From Acidisoma cellulosilyticum (lineage in GTDB: Bacteria; Pseudomonadota; Alphaproteobacteria; Acetobacterales; Acetobacteraceae), in contig NZ_JAESVA010000005.1 in the NCBI RefSeq assembly GCF_020621385.1, positions 186,001 through 250,000 on the forward strand: a stretch of 64,000 nucleotides of DNA, in the 5' to 3' direction. Shown piece by piece: positions 24,825 through 33,214 of this stretch (its first letter is position 1; each line of letters begins with the position of its first letter). The translations under genes and the position numbers were made by a program. The notes under the pieces were generated by a model. That model made no database searches, was not told where the DNA came from, and saw only the letters and a list, made by a program, of their open reading frames with translations.

Positions 24825-26036
24825 ATGGATTGCGCTTCAACCACGCCTACGGGGGCACCAAACGCCTGGACGGTCGCCGACTTTTTTAGTTGTGGCGGCG
24901 GGACAAGCGCGGGCTTTTCTCGGCGACCGGACTTCCGCCTAGTGGGCGCAGTCGACCTTGAGATGGCAAAACCCTCAGGAGGCGAGGGGGCGTCTGACTG
25001 CAACGGGACCTACTTCGCAAATCACGGCGTCCGCCCGATGGCCCGTGACATGATGACGTTGCAGCCGTCCGAGTTCTCAGAGGCCATCGGTATCAACCGC
25101 GGCCAGCTCAACGTGATGATTTCGTGTGCGCCCTGCACCCATCTGTCGCGGGCCAATCCGAATAATCATCTTACCGACCGCCCGGAAAACACGCTGATCG
25201 GACGGAGCGCTGAGTTCGCGGTCAGCCTGATGCCCGAGGTGTTCTTCATGGAAAATGCCCGCGAACTCATCATGGGCAACTACCGACATCACCACGAGGC
25301 CCTAGTCAAAAAACTGAAGAAGGCCGGGTACAGAGTCCATTCCGACATTCATTTTCTGGATCGGTTTGGCCTTCCTCAGGTTCGGGAGCGCGCTCTAGTC
25401 GTGGCATCACGAGTCGGACCGGTTCGGACGCTTGAAGACCTGTGGAAGGGATGGAAGGTCCGGCCAGAGGCGACCACAGTCCGGGCTGCACTATCCCGCT
25501 TGGCCGAATGGAAGCGCGAGAACCCGGTAGATCCGGACGGCGATGTTTTTCCGGGCATGGGCCCCCTGGTTCAGAAGCGGATGGCTGTAACCCCCCATGA
25601 CGGCGGGGGGTGGGCTGATGTCGCCCGGAACTCCCGAACGAGGAAACTGCTGACTAAGGACTGCCTGCGTCGATGGGAGCTCGGAGACCTTGGCTCTCAT
25701 CCCGACGTGTATGGCCGCATGGCCTGGGACCGAGCGGCGCCCACAATTAAAAGAGAGTGCGCGCATGTGGGAAACGGTCGGTATGCCCATCCGACCGAGG
25801 ATCGTCTCCTGACGGTGCGGGAGATGGCCTCGCTTCAGGGTTTCCCGTTCGACTACCGCTTCCCGGCTCGGGCCGTGGCTAACCGCTATCGGCATGTGGG
25901 TGACGCGGTGCCGCCGATGATCGCCTACCAGATGTCGGCTCTCGCGATGTGGATGAAGACGGGCGTCCGGCCGGAGCCCAAGGACTGGGTTATGCCGAAC
26001 ACCACCTTGCGTGTTGAGGATATTGTTGCAGCCTAA
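24825..26036 (+). CDS. DNA (cytosine-5) methyltransferase
   Basis: 403 residues. Motif I (FFSCGGGTSAGF), motif IV with catalytic Cys104 (ISCAPCTHLS), motif VI (ENARE), motif VIII (QVRERALVV) and motif X (GDAVPP, residues 359-364) are in order. Motif I is altered (SCGGGTSAG for SGAGG), as in a subgroup of m5C methyltransferases. It follows vsr and meets the putative endonuclease tail to tail with a 4-base overlap, so vsr-MTase-REase form one restriction-modification unit. Target sequence cannot be deduced. Confidence 0.88.
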   Translation: MDCASTTPTGAPNAWTVADFFSCGGGTSAGFSRRPDFRLVGAVDLEMAKPSGGEGASDCNGTYFANHGVRPMARDMMTLQPSEFSEAIGINRGQLNVMISCAPCTHLSRANPNNHLTDRPENTLIGRSAEFAVSLMPEVFFMENARELIMGNYRHHHEALVKKLKKAGYRVHSDIHFLDRFGLPQVRERALVVASRVGPVRTLEDLWKGWKVRPEATTVRAALSRLAEWKRENPVDPDGDVFPGMGPLVQKRMAVTPHDGGGWADVARNSRTRKLLTKDCLRRWELGDLGSHPDVYGRMAWDRAAPTIKRECAHVGNGRYAHPTEDRLLTVREMASLQGFPFDYRFPARAVANRYRHVGDAVPPMIAYQMSALAMWMKTGVRPEPKDWVMPNTTLRVEDIVAA

Positions 26037-27355
26037 AGGCCGCACCAAAGCCTGACGCGCTGCTTGAAAGTTTCCCAGTGCTCCGGGTGCCGGATACGCC
26101 CTCCATCCCAGCCCCAAGCGTGATGGAGATTAAAGACGTCGGTGAAGCGGACAGTGTCACGGTTCTGAAGTGGCGCCCGTCCGCTCTTCCTGCCGGTTCC
26201 ACCTTCTAAGATGTCCTTGGTGAGAAGGGCCATAAACAGGAATCGATCAGCGTTCACTTCAACCTTTGTTTCCCGTGAACCCAGAGCCAACCGTTCATGC
26301 AGATTGCTCGGATCTGTCGCGGTCTTCACCTCACCGACGGCAAACTCTTTAAGCTGTTGAGACCTCTGGACCGGGTGTTGGCGGACCTGGTTATACAGCG
26401 CCAGCGCTCCCTCTCCCCTAGTTAGTGGCTTCAGCGGTTTTGGAACCTTGGGCTTTTTGGAAGAATTCTTCGTCGCCTTGGGGGCGGCAACCTTTGGGAA
26501 TTGCGGAAGCTGAACGAGCGGATAAAATATTGAGACGTCCGGGTCGCTTGAGAACACAACGAAACGCTCATTGTTCAGAACCAGCGCCTTTATCTGCTTC
26601 GCCTTAATGTCAGTTTTCGTGCCCGAGACCAGATATTCAGCAATAGCCTCGGGAGACTTGTTCCTGAGGATGGAGGGCGAAGTCCCCACAATTTCGATAA
26701 TGCTTCCGGGCGAAATTTCGTCAATGGCATCGATGAACGCAATGGCCGCACCCATGGCGCCCACAGCCCCTGAGAAATTCTGGCTCGATCCATGAATGCC
26801 CAGGTGCCGATGGTAGGCGAGGAATGTCTCAGGCTGAACGCCTGTCCGGCGGATCCAGGCGAGGTGTAGATTGAGACGCTTTACCTCGTCAGCCAGCTCA
26901 GCCCGGCTTCCGCCGCCGATCTGGCTGGAGAACCAGGGATAAAGGTCTCGCTTCTGCTTATCGGAGAGTCCCGTCATGTCTAAGAAGGTCGCGATTGTGG
27001 CCTTTGAGCGAGCGAGGGCGACCTCGATATGGAGAAACAGCCTCCCAGGGTCGGTTTTGGCCGCAACCGCCTTAGCAACATCAACGGGGTCGACGCCAGA
27101 CTCGACCAGCAACACGCTATCATTCCAGTCGACTTCAAGGTCTTCTCCAGCGGCGGCTGCATGAGCGAGGGGAGCTGATAGAGCCTTGGTAATGCCTGCC
27201 AGCCGCACGCGGGCAAACGCTTCCATGAAGGCAACAGATTCCTCTTTTGACTGGGCGCAGCGAGCGAGTTGCTGCGCGAAATCCTGCATGCTCAGAGCCA
27301 CTGGATCGTCCCGATATCGATCTAGGAGAGGATCACGTCCAGCCCTGTCGAGCAA
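26033..27355 (-). CDS. putative type II restriction endonuclease
   Basis: 440 residues with TTG at 27,355 as the first usual start; the frame is open further upstream (RHPLRDEWRHAVERA), so a CTG or other start is possible. The first 260 residues are mainly helical. The C-terminal part has a Lys/Pro-rich linker (KKPKVPKPLKP), then FAVGEVKTATDPS (Glu342, Lys344), a likely E-x-K of a PD-(D/E)xK nuclease, then RETKVEVNADRFLFMALLT. Pairing with the methyltransferase and Vsr supports a nuclease. I suspect the Bpu10I-type family, with low confidence. Confidence 0.55.
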   Translation of the reverse strand: MLDRAGRDPLLDRYRDDPVALSMQDFAQQLARCAQSKEESVAFMEAFARVRLAGITKALSAPLAHAAAAGEDLEVDWNDSVLLVESGVDPVDVAKAVAAKTDPGRLFLHIEVALARSKATIATFLDMTGLSDKQKRDLYPWFSSQIGGGSRAELADEVKRLNLHLAWIRRTGVQPETFLAYHRHLGIHGSSQNFSGAVGAMGAAIAFIDAIDEISPGSIIEIVGTSPSILRNKSPEAIAEYLVSGTKTDIKAKQIKALVLNNERFVVFSSDPDVSIFYPLVQLPQFPKVAAPKATKNSSKKPKVPKPLKPLTRGEGALALYNQVRQHPVQRSQQLKEFAVGEVKTATDPSNLHERLALGSRETKVEVNADRFLFMALLTKDILEGGTGRKSGRAPLQNRDTVRFTDVFNLHHAWGWDGGRIRHPEHWETFKQRVRLWCGL

Positions 27356-27475
27356 TGCCTCGCGGGCTCGCTCGACGGCATGGCGCCATTCGTCTCTGAG
27401 GGGGTGTCTAGTCGCGCAGAGCAGTCACCCGCGGGAAGGCTTTCTCCGACGATATCCTTTGCCTATTTACTAGGC

Positions 27476-27676
27476 ATGAGCACGACAACCGAACTAGCAA
27501 CCGGACCAGAGGCTTGGCGGCTAATCCATGAGGATGGGTTACCAATTAAGCAGGCCGCCGCACGCCTCGGCATGGCAGTGGCGGACGTATATGAGCTCCT
27601 CGCTAGAGAGCGTTCTAGGCGAGATATTGCCACCCACAGGGCTGCCGCCCTGGGTCGGAGCGGGCCTTCAAAGTGA
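27476..27676 (+). CDS. small helix-turn-helix-like protein, copy B
   Basis: 66 residues from ATG 27476. AWRLIHEDGLPIKQAAARLG, then VADVYELLARERSRRDI, is clearly paralogous to the protein at 19,256. It lies divergent from the putative endonuclease with about 120 bases between them. In restriction-modification systems small HTH genes placed like this often control the nuclease; that role is inferred. It is the last gene before the tRNA remnant. Confidence 0.5.
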   Translation: MSTTTELATGPEAWRLIHEDGLPIKQAAARLGMAVADVYELLARERSRRDIATHRAAALGRSGPSK

Positions 27677-27820
27677 GGGCGTCCGAGCAAACTCCTGCTA
27701 CACCCTTTGCTACACCCCTTATGCGGCATGCGCTTTCAGTGCGGTTTGTTCGGTATATAAATCATTGAAATACATTGAAACCTAGGTAGGGCCTGGGTTT
27801 CGGTGGGCGCCAGAAACGAA

Positions 27821-27881
27821 TTGCTAAACCGTTGTACAGGGTCAACCTGTACCGTGAGTTCGAATCTCATCCCCTCCGCCA
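27821..27881 (+). tRNA. 3' remnant of tRNA-Ser(GCU): attachment-site scar
   Basis: From TTGCTAA (anticodon loop with GCU) through a perfect seven-base variable arm (GTACAGG-GTCAA-CCTGTAC), a T-arm (GTGAG-TTCGAAT-CTCAT) and a CCCTCCG acceptor half to CCA, the sequence matches the 3' half of a tRNA-Ser. The 5' half is missing: no GGAGGGG or D-arm precedes it, and the 5' anticodon stem mispairs. Such a 3' fragment is what integration into a tRNA gene leaves at one prophage end. The full copy should be at the far end, outside this window. Confidence 0.75.
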
Positions 27882-27966
27882 ATTCTCTCCTGCAATTCCA
27901 ACAATAAATTGCGCCGGATCCTGCGTACCGGCGTTGGCGCCGTTGGCCAGAACCGGGCGGCGCCGA

Positions 27967-29496
27967 TTAAGGCCTGGTGGTTTTCCGCAGATCCGCTGTC
28001 ACGCGATCGATGACAGACTCCCAATCGCCAGGCTGGTCCTGCTGGTACACACGCAAACTCGGATACCAGGGGCTGTCTTCACGTCCCAAAAGCCAGCGCC
28101 AGCACGAGTCGAATCTATTGAGCAACCAGATCGGTTTGCCCAGGGCCCCTGCCAGATGTGCCGTCGCGGTATCGACCGAAATAACGAGATCCATCTGGCT
28201 GATCAGCGCAGCCGTATCGGCGAAATCGGTCATTTGATCCATGACGTCGATCAGCGGGAAATCGGCCGGTGCGGCCGGTCCGGCTTTCTGCAGACTGAAG
28301 AATTCTATGCCCGGCATTTGCAGCAAGGGCGCGAGCAGGTGAGGTGACAGGGATCGCCGCCGATCCACCGCCGCTCTGGCTGGGATGTCCTTATAGGCAT
28401 TGCCCGCCCAAACCAGGCCGACGCGCAGCGGGCGATCTGGTAGCGCAGGCAAGTGATTCCGCCAATGATCGACCAGCGACGCATCGGCCTGCAGATAGGC
28501 TGGAAACTGCGGAACGGTATCGATCGTCGTTCGAAAAGCCAGCGGCAGGCTCAGCAGGGGACAATGCAAATCAAAGCTCGGACGCTTGTCCCCGTAAGCG
28601 ATAACCTTGGCGACGCCCGGCAGTGTTTGCAGCAGGCGCAGCAATGGCGCCTGCACTTCCATAATCACAGTCAAGCCGCGCGATGCGGCAAGGGTGGCAT
28701 AGCGGCAGAACTGGATCGTATCGCCAAGACCTTGTTCCGCGTGAAGGAGGATGGTCTGCCCTTCCGCGGACTCACCCTTCCACTGCGGTTGCAGGAATTG
28801 CTGTTGGGCGGATCGCATCAGCGGCATTTGCCAGCGCCACTCATGCTCCACCCAGCCTTGCAGCATGTCGCCCTTCAGCAGCAATGCATTGCCCAGATTG
28901 TGATGGGCCGCTGCATCCTGCGGATCGAGCGTGATGCATCTGCGGTAGCAGCGAATGGCCTCATCGATTGCGCCTTGGTCGCGCAGCGCATTACCGAGAT
29001 TGTTGCGAATGCGGTTATCCGCCGGCCTGACGTCGATCGCCTTCCGGTAACAGGTAATCGCTTCATCCAGCCTGTTGTGATCGCGCAGCGCATTGCCCAG
29101 GTTCAATATAATATCGGCATTGCCGGGGCTGAGGGCAATCGCCTGCTCGTACATGGCGATCGCTTCGGGCAATCGGGCCTGCAGAGAATAGGCATTCGCG
29201 AGATTGAAATAGGCTCCGGCGAAATCCTTCTGAAGATGGATCGCCTGCCTATAGGCAGCGACGGCATCTTCGATCTTCCCTTGCCCGCTCAACGCCATGC
29301 CAAGATTATTATAGGCGATCGGATCATGGGGGGTTTGGCGCAGATAGGCGCGGTATCCGACGATAGCCTTTTGGAGATCGCCCCTCTGATGCTGTTGAAT
29401 GACGGCCATCAGCTGTGAGCGCGCCAAGGCCGCAGGCTGGTCCCTCGGCTGGTCGCCGTCTCGGTGAGACTCGGCCCTGCGCTGCTTTCGGTTCAT
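27967..29496 (-). CDS. TPR protein with C-terminal glycosyltransferase-like domain
   Basis: 509 residues. Residues about 30-210 hold five or so TPR units (e.g. AYNNLGMALSGQGKIEDAVA and following). The C-terminal 290 residues carry HAEQGLGDTIQFCRYATL, then VGLVWAGNAYKDIPARAAVD and VISVDTATAHLAGALGKPIW, matching the GT9/heptosyltransferase-like half of widespread TPR-GT proteins. It probably acts in polysaccharide assembly or protein glycosylation. First gene of the polysaccharide block, reading leftward toward the tRNA scar. Confidence 0.8.
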   Translation of the reverse strand: MNRKQRRAESHRDGDQPRDQPAALARSQLMAVIQQHQRGDLQKAIVGYRAYLRQTPHDPIAYNNLGMALSGQGKIEDAVAAYRQAIHLQKDFAGAYFNLANAYSLQARLPEAIAMYEQAIALSPGNADIILNLGNALRDHNRLDEAITCYRKAIDVRPADNRIRNNLGNALRDQGAIDEAIRCYRRCITLDPQDAAAHHNLGNALLLKGDMLQGWVEHEWRWQMPLMRSAQQQFLQPQWKGESAEGQTILLHAEQGLGDTIQFCRYATLAASRGLTVIMEVQAPLLRLLQTLPGVAKVIAYGDKRPSFDLHCPLLSLPLAFRTTIDTVPQFPAYLQADASLVDHWRNHLPALPDRPLRVGLVWAGNAYKDIPARAAVDRRRSLSPHLLAPLLQMPGIEFFSLQKAGPAAPADFPLIDVMDQMTDFADTAALISQMDLVISVDTATAHLAGALGKPIWLLNRFDSCWRWLLGREDSPWYPSLRVYQQDQPGDWESVIDRVTADLRKTTRP

Positions 29497-29809
29497 AAAA
29501 TCTTCAATCTGCTAGGCTTTTAGCCGCCTGGACGGTTTCCGCGCCGCATCCTGCGGTTTGGGGTGTCGGCAGTCAATCGCCGGCGCTTTGTCCTGTGGAA
29601 AGGACGCCATTGCAGCCTCAGCATCCTGCGCCTGGGCGGTGGCGGTCGATCGTCGCGTTGGTGGTTCGGTGTTTCGCTAAAAATTAGTGAAAATTTCTTG
29701 CTAAAACGTTATGAATTGATTTGCCTGTTGGTCGTGTTATGTGTCGAGGCTGAATCCCGAAGGCGTTTCCTGCGACGGCCAAGCCAATAGCGAGAGAGGA
29801 TAAAATCCC
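29497..29809. other. intergenic region, divergent promoters expected
   Basis: No gene is supported. It separates two divergent genes. An AT-rich part (29,675-29,745) contains direct repeats of GCTAAAA and is a good place for a promoter. A CTGCTAGGC lies at 29,511. Confidence 0.4.
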
Positions 29810-30448
29810 GTGAAGAGGTCAGAACCCAGCATCATGGGCGGGGAGGGCAACATCCCATTCTACGCGCGCAGCCGGGATGAACGTTTGGCGCTGACGGAGG
29901 CCGCGATGCGCGGCAAAAGCACCCTCATCGCGCGTTGGGTGGCTTTGGACAATGCAGAATCGTCGCATTGGAACGCGCGCGCGGCCCTCGCGGCCGGCTT
30001 GCTGGAAGATCAGCCTTCGGTCGCGGATTTTGGCTGCGGGACTATGACCTTGGCGGCGTATCTAAGGCCCAACCAGCGCTATATCCCGATAGATGTCATT
30101 GCCCGTGACGATAGAACCATCCTCTGCGATTTGAACAGACAAATGCTTCCGGAAACCGAGGCCACCGCCGCGGCATTCTTAGGCGTTCTTGAGTATCTTT
30201 ACGATCCGCAGGCGGTTCTCCGAAACGCGGGTCATCAGTACGGGACAATGGTGGTCAGCTATTGCATCACGGATGCGCCCGATCCGCTGGAGAATCGGCG
30301 CGAGCACGCCTGGGTCAATGATTTTTGTGAAGCCGAGGTGATCGCACTTTTTCACTCGGCCGGCTGGCTGCCGGACGAGGGAAGAATGGTCGATGGGTTG
30401 CAAAAAATATGGCGCCTGCAAAACCCCCTCGTACAGTCGGAACTTTAG
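29810..30448 (+). CDS. class I SAM-dependent methyltransferase
   Basis: 212 residues from GTG 29810 (GAGAGAGGAT about nine bases upstream). SVADFGCGTMTLAAYL is motif I of class I methyltransferases, YIPIDVIARD is motif II, and TAAAFLGVLEYLYDP with MVVSYCITD gives the later motifs. It could methylate a sugar or lipid of the polysaccharide. The substrate is unknown. Confidence 0.7.
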   Translation: MKRSEPSIMGGEGNIPFYARSRDERLALTEAAMRGKSTLIARWVALDNAESSHWNARAALAAGLLEDQPSVADFGCGTMTLAAYLRPNQRYIPIDVIARDDRTILCDLNRQMLPETEATAAAFLGVLEYLYDPQAVLRNAGHQYGTMVVSYCITDAPDPLENRREHAWVNDFCEAEVIALFHSAGWLPDEGRMVDGLQKIWRLQNPLVQSEL

Positions 30449-30542
30449 AAGACGCCAACGCTTATCGGCGGTCTTGGAACGCCGCGCGATCTCATCCCCG
30501 ACCCTCAGGGTCACGCGAGACCGGCATCATCGGCGATATTGA

Positions 30543-31577
30543 TCAAGCAAACAGATCGGGCTTGCTCCGCATCAGATCGATCATGCCGGCATATTGTCCA
30601 CCGAAGGAGAAGTGACCGGCGACCGCATGGGTGGTGACAACGATGGGCCTGGAATGAAGCATGGCCGCAGCACAAATATGCGCTTCATCGCCGCCCAGCG
30701 TATTCATCCCGGCCAGCAGCTTGCGACGATGGACCGTGAAATAGCCGAACGTCTCCCAGAAGCTGCGCTCGAAAACGATGATGCCAATGCTGAACTGGAT
30801 AGGGCTCAACAGATCGTCGGACTCCGCCTGGCCCAATTGCTGCGCCAGCTCGTCCAAGGGCGAAGTCTTTTCCCAGATCCAGCGCGCGACAATGGGATCG
30901 GTATGAATGGGCAGGCCGGAGGTCGCGAGGCGGGCCTTGCCGAAACGGGCCTCGAATTCGGCGAGCAAGCCAAGCCTGCTCAACAAAGGACGGTAGCAGA
31001 AACCATTCAGCGGGATCATCGGCGCGACGAAACCGGGGTCCACCTTGCCACTGTCCTTGATACGCTTGTATTCGCGGACAAGGTTCACAATCGTGTCAGG
31101 CAGCAGGAACATATCCTCGTCAAGCTTCACGATCCATTGGGCTTGATCGAACTGCTTGAAGCAGATGTTTTGTGCGAGCGAGACATCATTGGTGGATGTC
31201 GCCAGATAGCTCCAATTCTCGGCCTTGCAGAGATCGGCAAGGGCTTGGTCCCTTTTGCCCGGCGAGACAAAGCAGATGTCAGCGCCGTTCATGGCCCTGA
31301 TCGCCGCCTTCAACCGCGGCATCACAAGCGGCCAAAGATCCTGCTTATATCCGGCAAGAATGGTGACAAGAACATTCGCATTGACGCGGCGGTCGTCGAA
31401 GGTCACGCGGTCATGGAATTTCGAATAGGCGTCGGCGACCTGGGCCGCGCGTTTCACCGCACCATAGGCTTGAGAGCTGATCGCGCTGCGCAGCGACAGC
31501 CTCGGCTTATCGCTCATCACCGCTGTCCGCGCCGATGGCAACAGCTTAGTCCCGGTCGAGATATTGGCTTGCGCCAC
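30543..31577 (-). CDS. putative glycosyltransferase (GT-A-like)
   Basis: 344 residues. VLVTILAGYKQDLWPLVMPR and QWIVKLDEDMFLLPDTI, with a D-x-D-like DED, look like a GT-A transferase. DLLSPIQFSIGIIVFERSFW and GGDEAHICAAAML add family colour. No exact family is recognised. It lies divergent from the GT4 gene in the same polysaccharide block. Confidence 0.6.
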   Translation of the reverse strand: MAQANISTGTKLLPSARTAVMSDKPRLSLRSAISSQAYGAVKRAAQVADAYSKFHDRVTFDDRRVNANVLVTILAGYKQDLWPLVMPRLKAAIRAMNGADICFVSPGKRDQALADLCKAENWSYLATSTNDVSLAQNICFKQFDQAQWIVKLDEDMFLLPDTIVNLVREYKRIKDSGKVDPGFVAPMIPLNGFCYRPLLSRLGLLAEFEARFGKARLATSGLPIHTDPIVARWIWEKTSPLDELAQQLGQAESDDLLSPIQFSIGIIVFERSFWETFGYFTVHRRKLLAGMNTLGGDEAHICAAAMLHSRPIVVTTHAVAGHFSFGGQYAGMIDLMRSKPDLFA

Positions 31578-31726
31578 AGGCCTCTCCTTCAGACAAGAAT
31601 AAGGGCAGCCATCACATCAAGCTTTAAGCCAAAGCTCTCAAGCTCGCTCTAAGGGGTAGGGCACTACCCATTCGGCTAGGGTGCATCGCTAGTTTTCCCC
31701 TCTTGAGACTCAGGCAATAGATCAGA

Positions 31727-31738
31727 CATCTAGCCAGA
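31727..31738 (-). promoter_or_regulatory. CTAG-centred motif upstream of GT4 gene
   Basis: Reading leftward it is TCTGGCTAGATG, one of several YTGRCTAGW sites found between genes of this block. It lies 25 bases before the GT4 start. A second arrangement, GGGTAGGG-CACTACCC, lies about 60 bases upstream. Confidence 0.35.
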
Positions 31739-31763
31739 CTTTCTCCATCCCGAGGACGTGCAT

Positions 31764-33143
31764 ATGGCTGATCAATCCTCCCCTACCCAAGTTGCGCAAC
31801 GCGCCCTGGCCTTTCCAGAAGAACAGCGATCTTCAACGGATAAAGCGGGCGAGCAAGGTTTTACGGGATTGGATTCTCGCCAATTGGAGATTGAGGCGAT
31901 GAGCCATACGGTGATGTCAGCGCCTGACAGCCTTATCAAGGCAAGACTTGCAATGCCGGACTTGGATGAGAGCGAGCGTGACGGCCTGGACTTGTCGCGG
32001 CGTAAGCTGCGCGCCCCGCGTATCGCGATCGTCCATGAATGGCTTCAGGTCAATGCCGGTTCCGAACGCGTGCTGGAACAGCTTCTGCTCTGCTTCCCGG
32101 ATGCCGATCTGTTTGCGACGGTCGATTTCATGTCGCCCAAGGAACGCGCCTTTCTAAAAGGCCGTAAGGTGACGACGACCTTCATTCAAAAACTGCCCGG
32201 CGCAAAGCGCCTGTTTCGGCACTATCTGGGCCTGATGCCGATGGCGATCGAGCAGCTTGACGTCAGCGCCTATGATATTGTGATTTCAAGTAATCATGCC
32301 GTCGCGAAAGGCGTTTTGACCGGTCCCGATCAGGTCCATGTCAGCTATGTCCATTCACCCATGCGCTATATCTGGGATTTGCAGCATCAATATTTGCGGC
32401 AGGCCGGTCTCGGTTGGAGCCTCAAGGCGATTTATGTGCGCTGGCTCTTTAACAAGATGCGGTTGTGGGACTTCGCGAGTGCGCAGCATGTGGATCATTT
32501 CATCGCGAATTCCCGCTATATCGCCCGGCGTGTGAAAAAGGCCTATGCGCGTGACGCGAGCGTCATTCACCCGCCCGTTGATGTGACGGACTTCACCATC
32601 GGCCGGCAGAAGGGTGACTTCTACCTGCTGGCCGGCCGCTTCGTGCCCTATAAGCGCGCGGATCTGGTGGTGAGTGCCTTCCAGGCCGACCCCGGTCGCA
32701 AGCTGGTGGTGGTCGGTGACGGGCCGGAGGCAGCCAAGGTTCGCGCCGCAGCTAAGGGCGCGTCCAATATCGAGTTCCGCGGCTCCGTTCCTAAAAGCGA
32801 GCTCATCGATCTGATGCAAGGCGCGCGCGCCGCGATCTTCGCGGCCGAGGAAGACTTCGGCATCGCCATGGTCGAGGTCCAGGCTTGCGGCACGCCGGTG
32901 ATTGCCTTTGGCAAGGGCGGCGCGCTGGATATCATCGAGACCGCCGAAGAGGCTTGCCCCACTGGCATCCTTTTCGATGATCAATCCGTCGAAAGCATCA
33001 AGGATGCCTTGGCAAGGTTCGACGCTATGGCGGCAGATATCGCGCCTGAAACCTGCCGCGCCAATGCCTTGCGCTTTTCTGAGGAGCGATTCCGCGACCG
33101 CATGCGGTCCTTCGTGCAGGACATGGCGGGTGCCGAAGTCTGA
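31764..33143 (+). CDS. glycosyltransferase family 4
   Basis: 459 residues from ATG 31764 (GAGG eight bases upstream; a GTG at 31,758 also reads). A 75-residue N-terminal part is poorly ordered. Then RIAIVHEWLQVNAGSERVLE, HVSYVHSPMRYIWDLQH and ANSRYIARRVKKAY give the acceptor half. VIHPPVDVTDF, LLAGRFVPYKRADLVV and FAAEEDFGIAMVEVQACGTPV give the GT-B donor half with the E-x7-E type motif. It likely adds a sugar to the polyprenyl-linked repeat unit. Confidence 0.82.
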   Translation: MADQSSPTQVAQRALAFPEEQRSSTDKAGEQGFTGLDSRQLEIEAMSHTVMSAPDSLIKARLAMPDLDESERDGLDLSRRKLRAPRIAIVHEWLQVNAGSERVLEQLLLCFPDADLFATVDFMSPKERAFLKGRKVTTTFIQKLPGAKRLFRHYLGLMPMAIEQLDVSAYDIVISSNHAVAKGVLTGPDQVHVSYVHSPMRYIWDLQHQYLRQAGLGWSLKAIYVRWLFNKMRLWDFASAQHVDHFIANSRYIARRVKKAYARDASVIHPPVDVTDFTIGRQKGDFYLLAGRFVPYKRADLVVSAFQADPGRKLVVVGDGPEAAKVRAAAKGASNIEFRGSVPKSELIDLMQGARAAIFAAEEDFGIAMVEVQACGTPVIAFGKGGALDIIETAEEACPTGILFDDQSVESIKDALARFDAMAADIAPETCRANALRFSEERFRDRMRSFVQDMAGAEV

Positions 33144-33151
33144 CGGCGAAA

Positions 33152-33175
33152 GCGCTAGCTCACAGCGGCTAGCGC
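33152..33175. terminator. hairpin between convergent GT4 and flippase genes
   Basis: GCGCTAGC and GCTAGCGC are exact arms with an eight-base loop. There is no T-tract, so it is only a possible terminator for one or both genes. Confidence 0.4.
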
Positions 33176-33214
33176 GTCAGGCTTGATCGCGGGCCGCCGC
33201 TTGCTCTCTTGCCT

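Noticed and set aside
28453-29418. Rightward 321-codon frame opposite the TPR protein
   Set aside because: Mirror of TPR repeats; no start site or motif.
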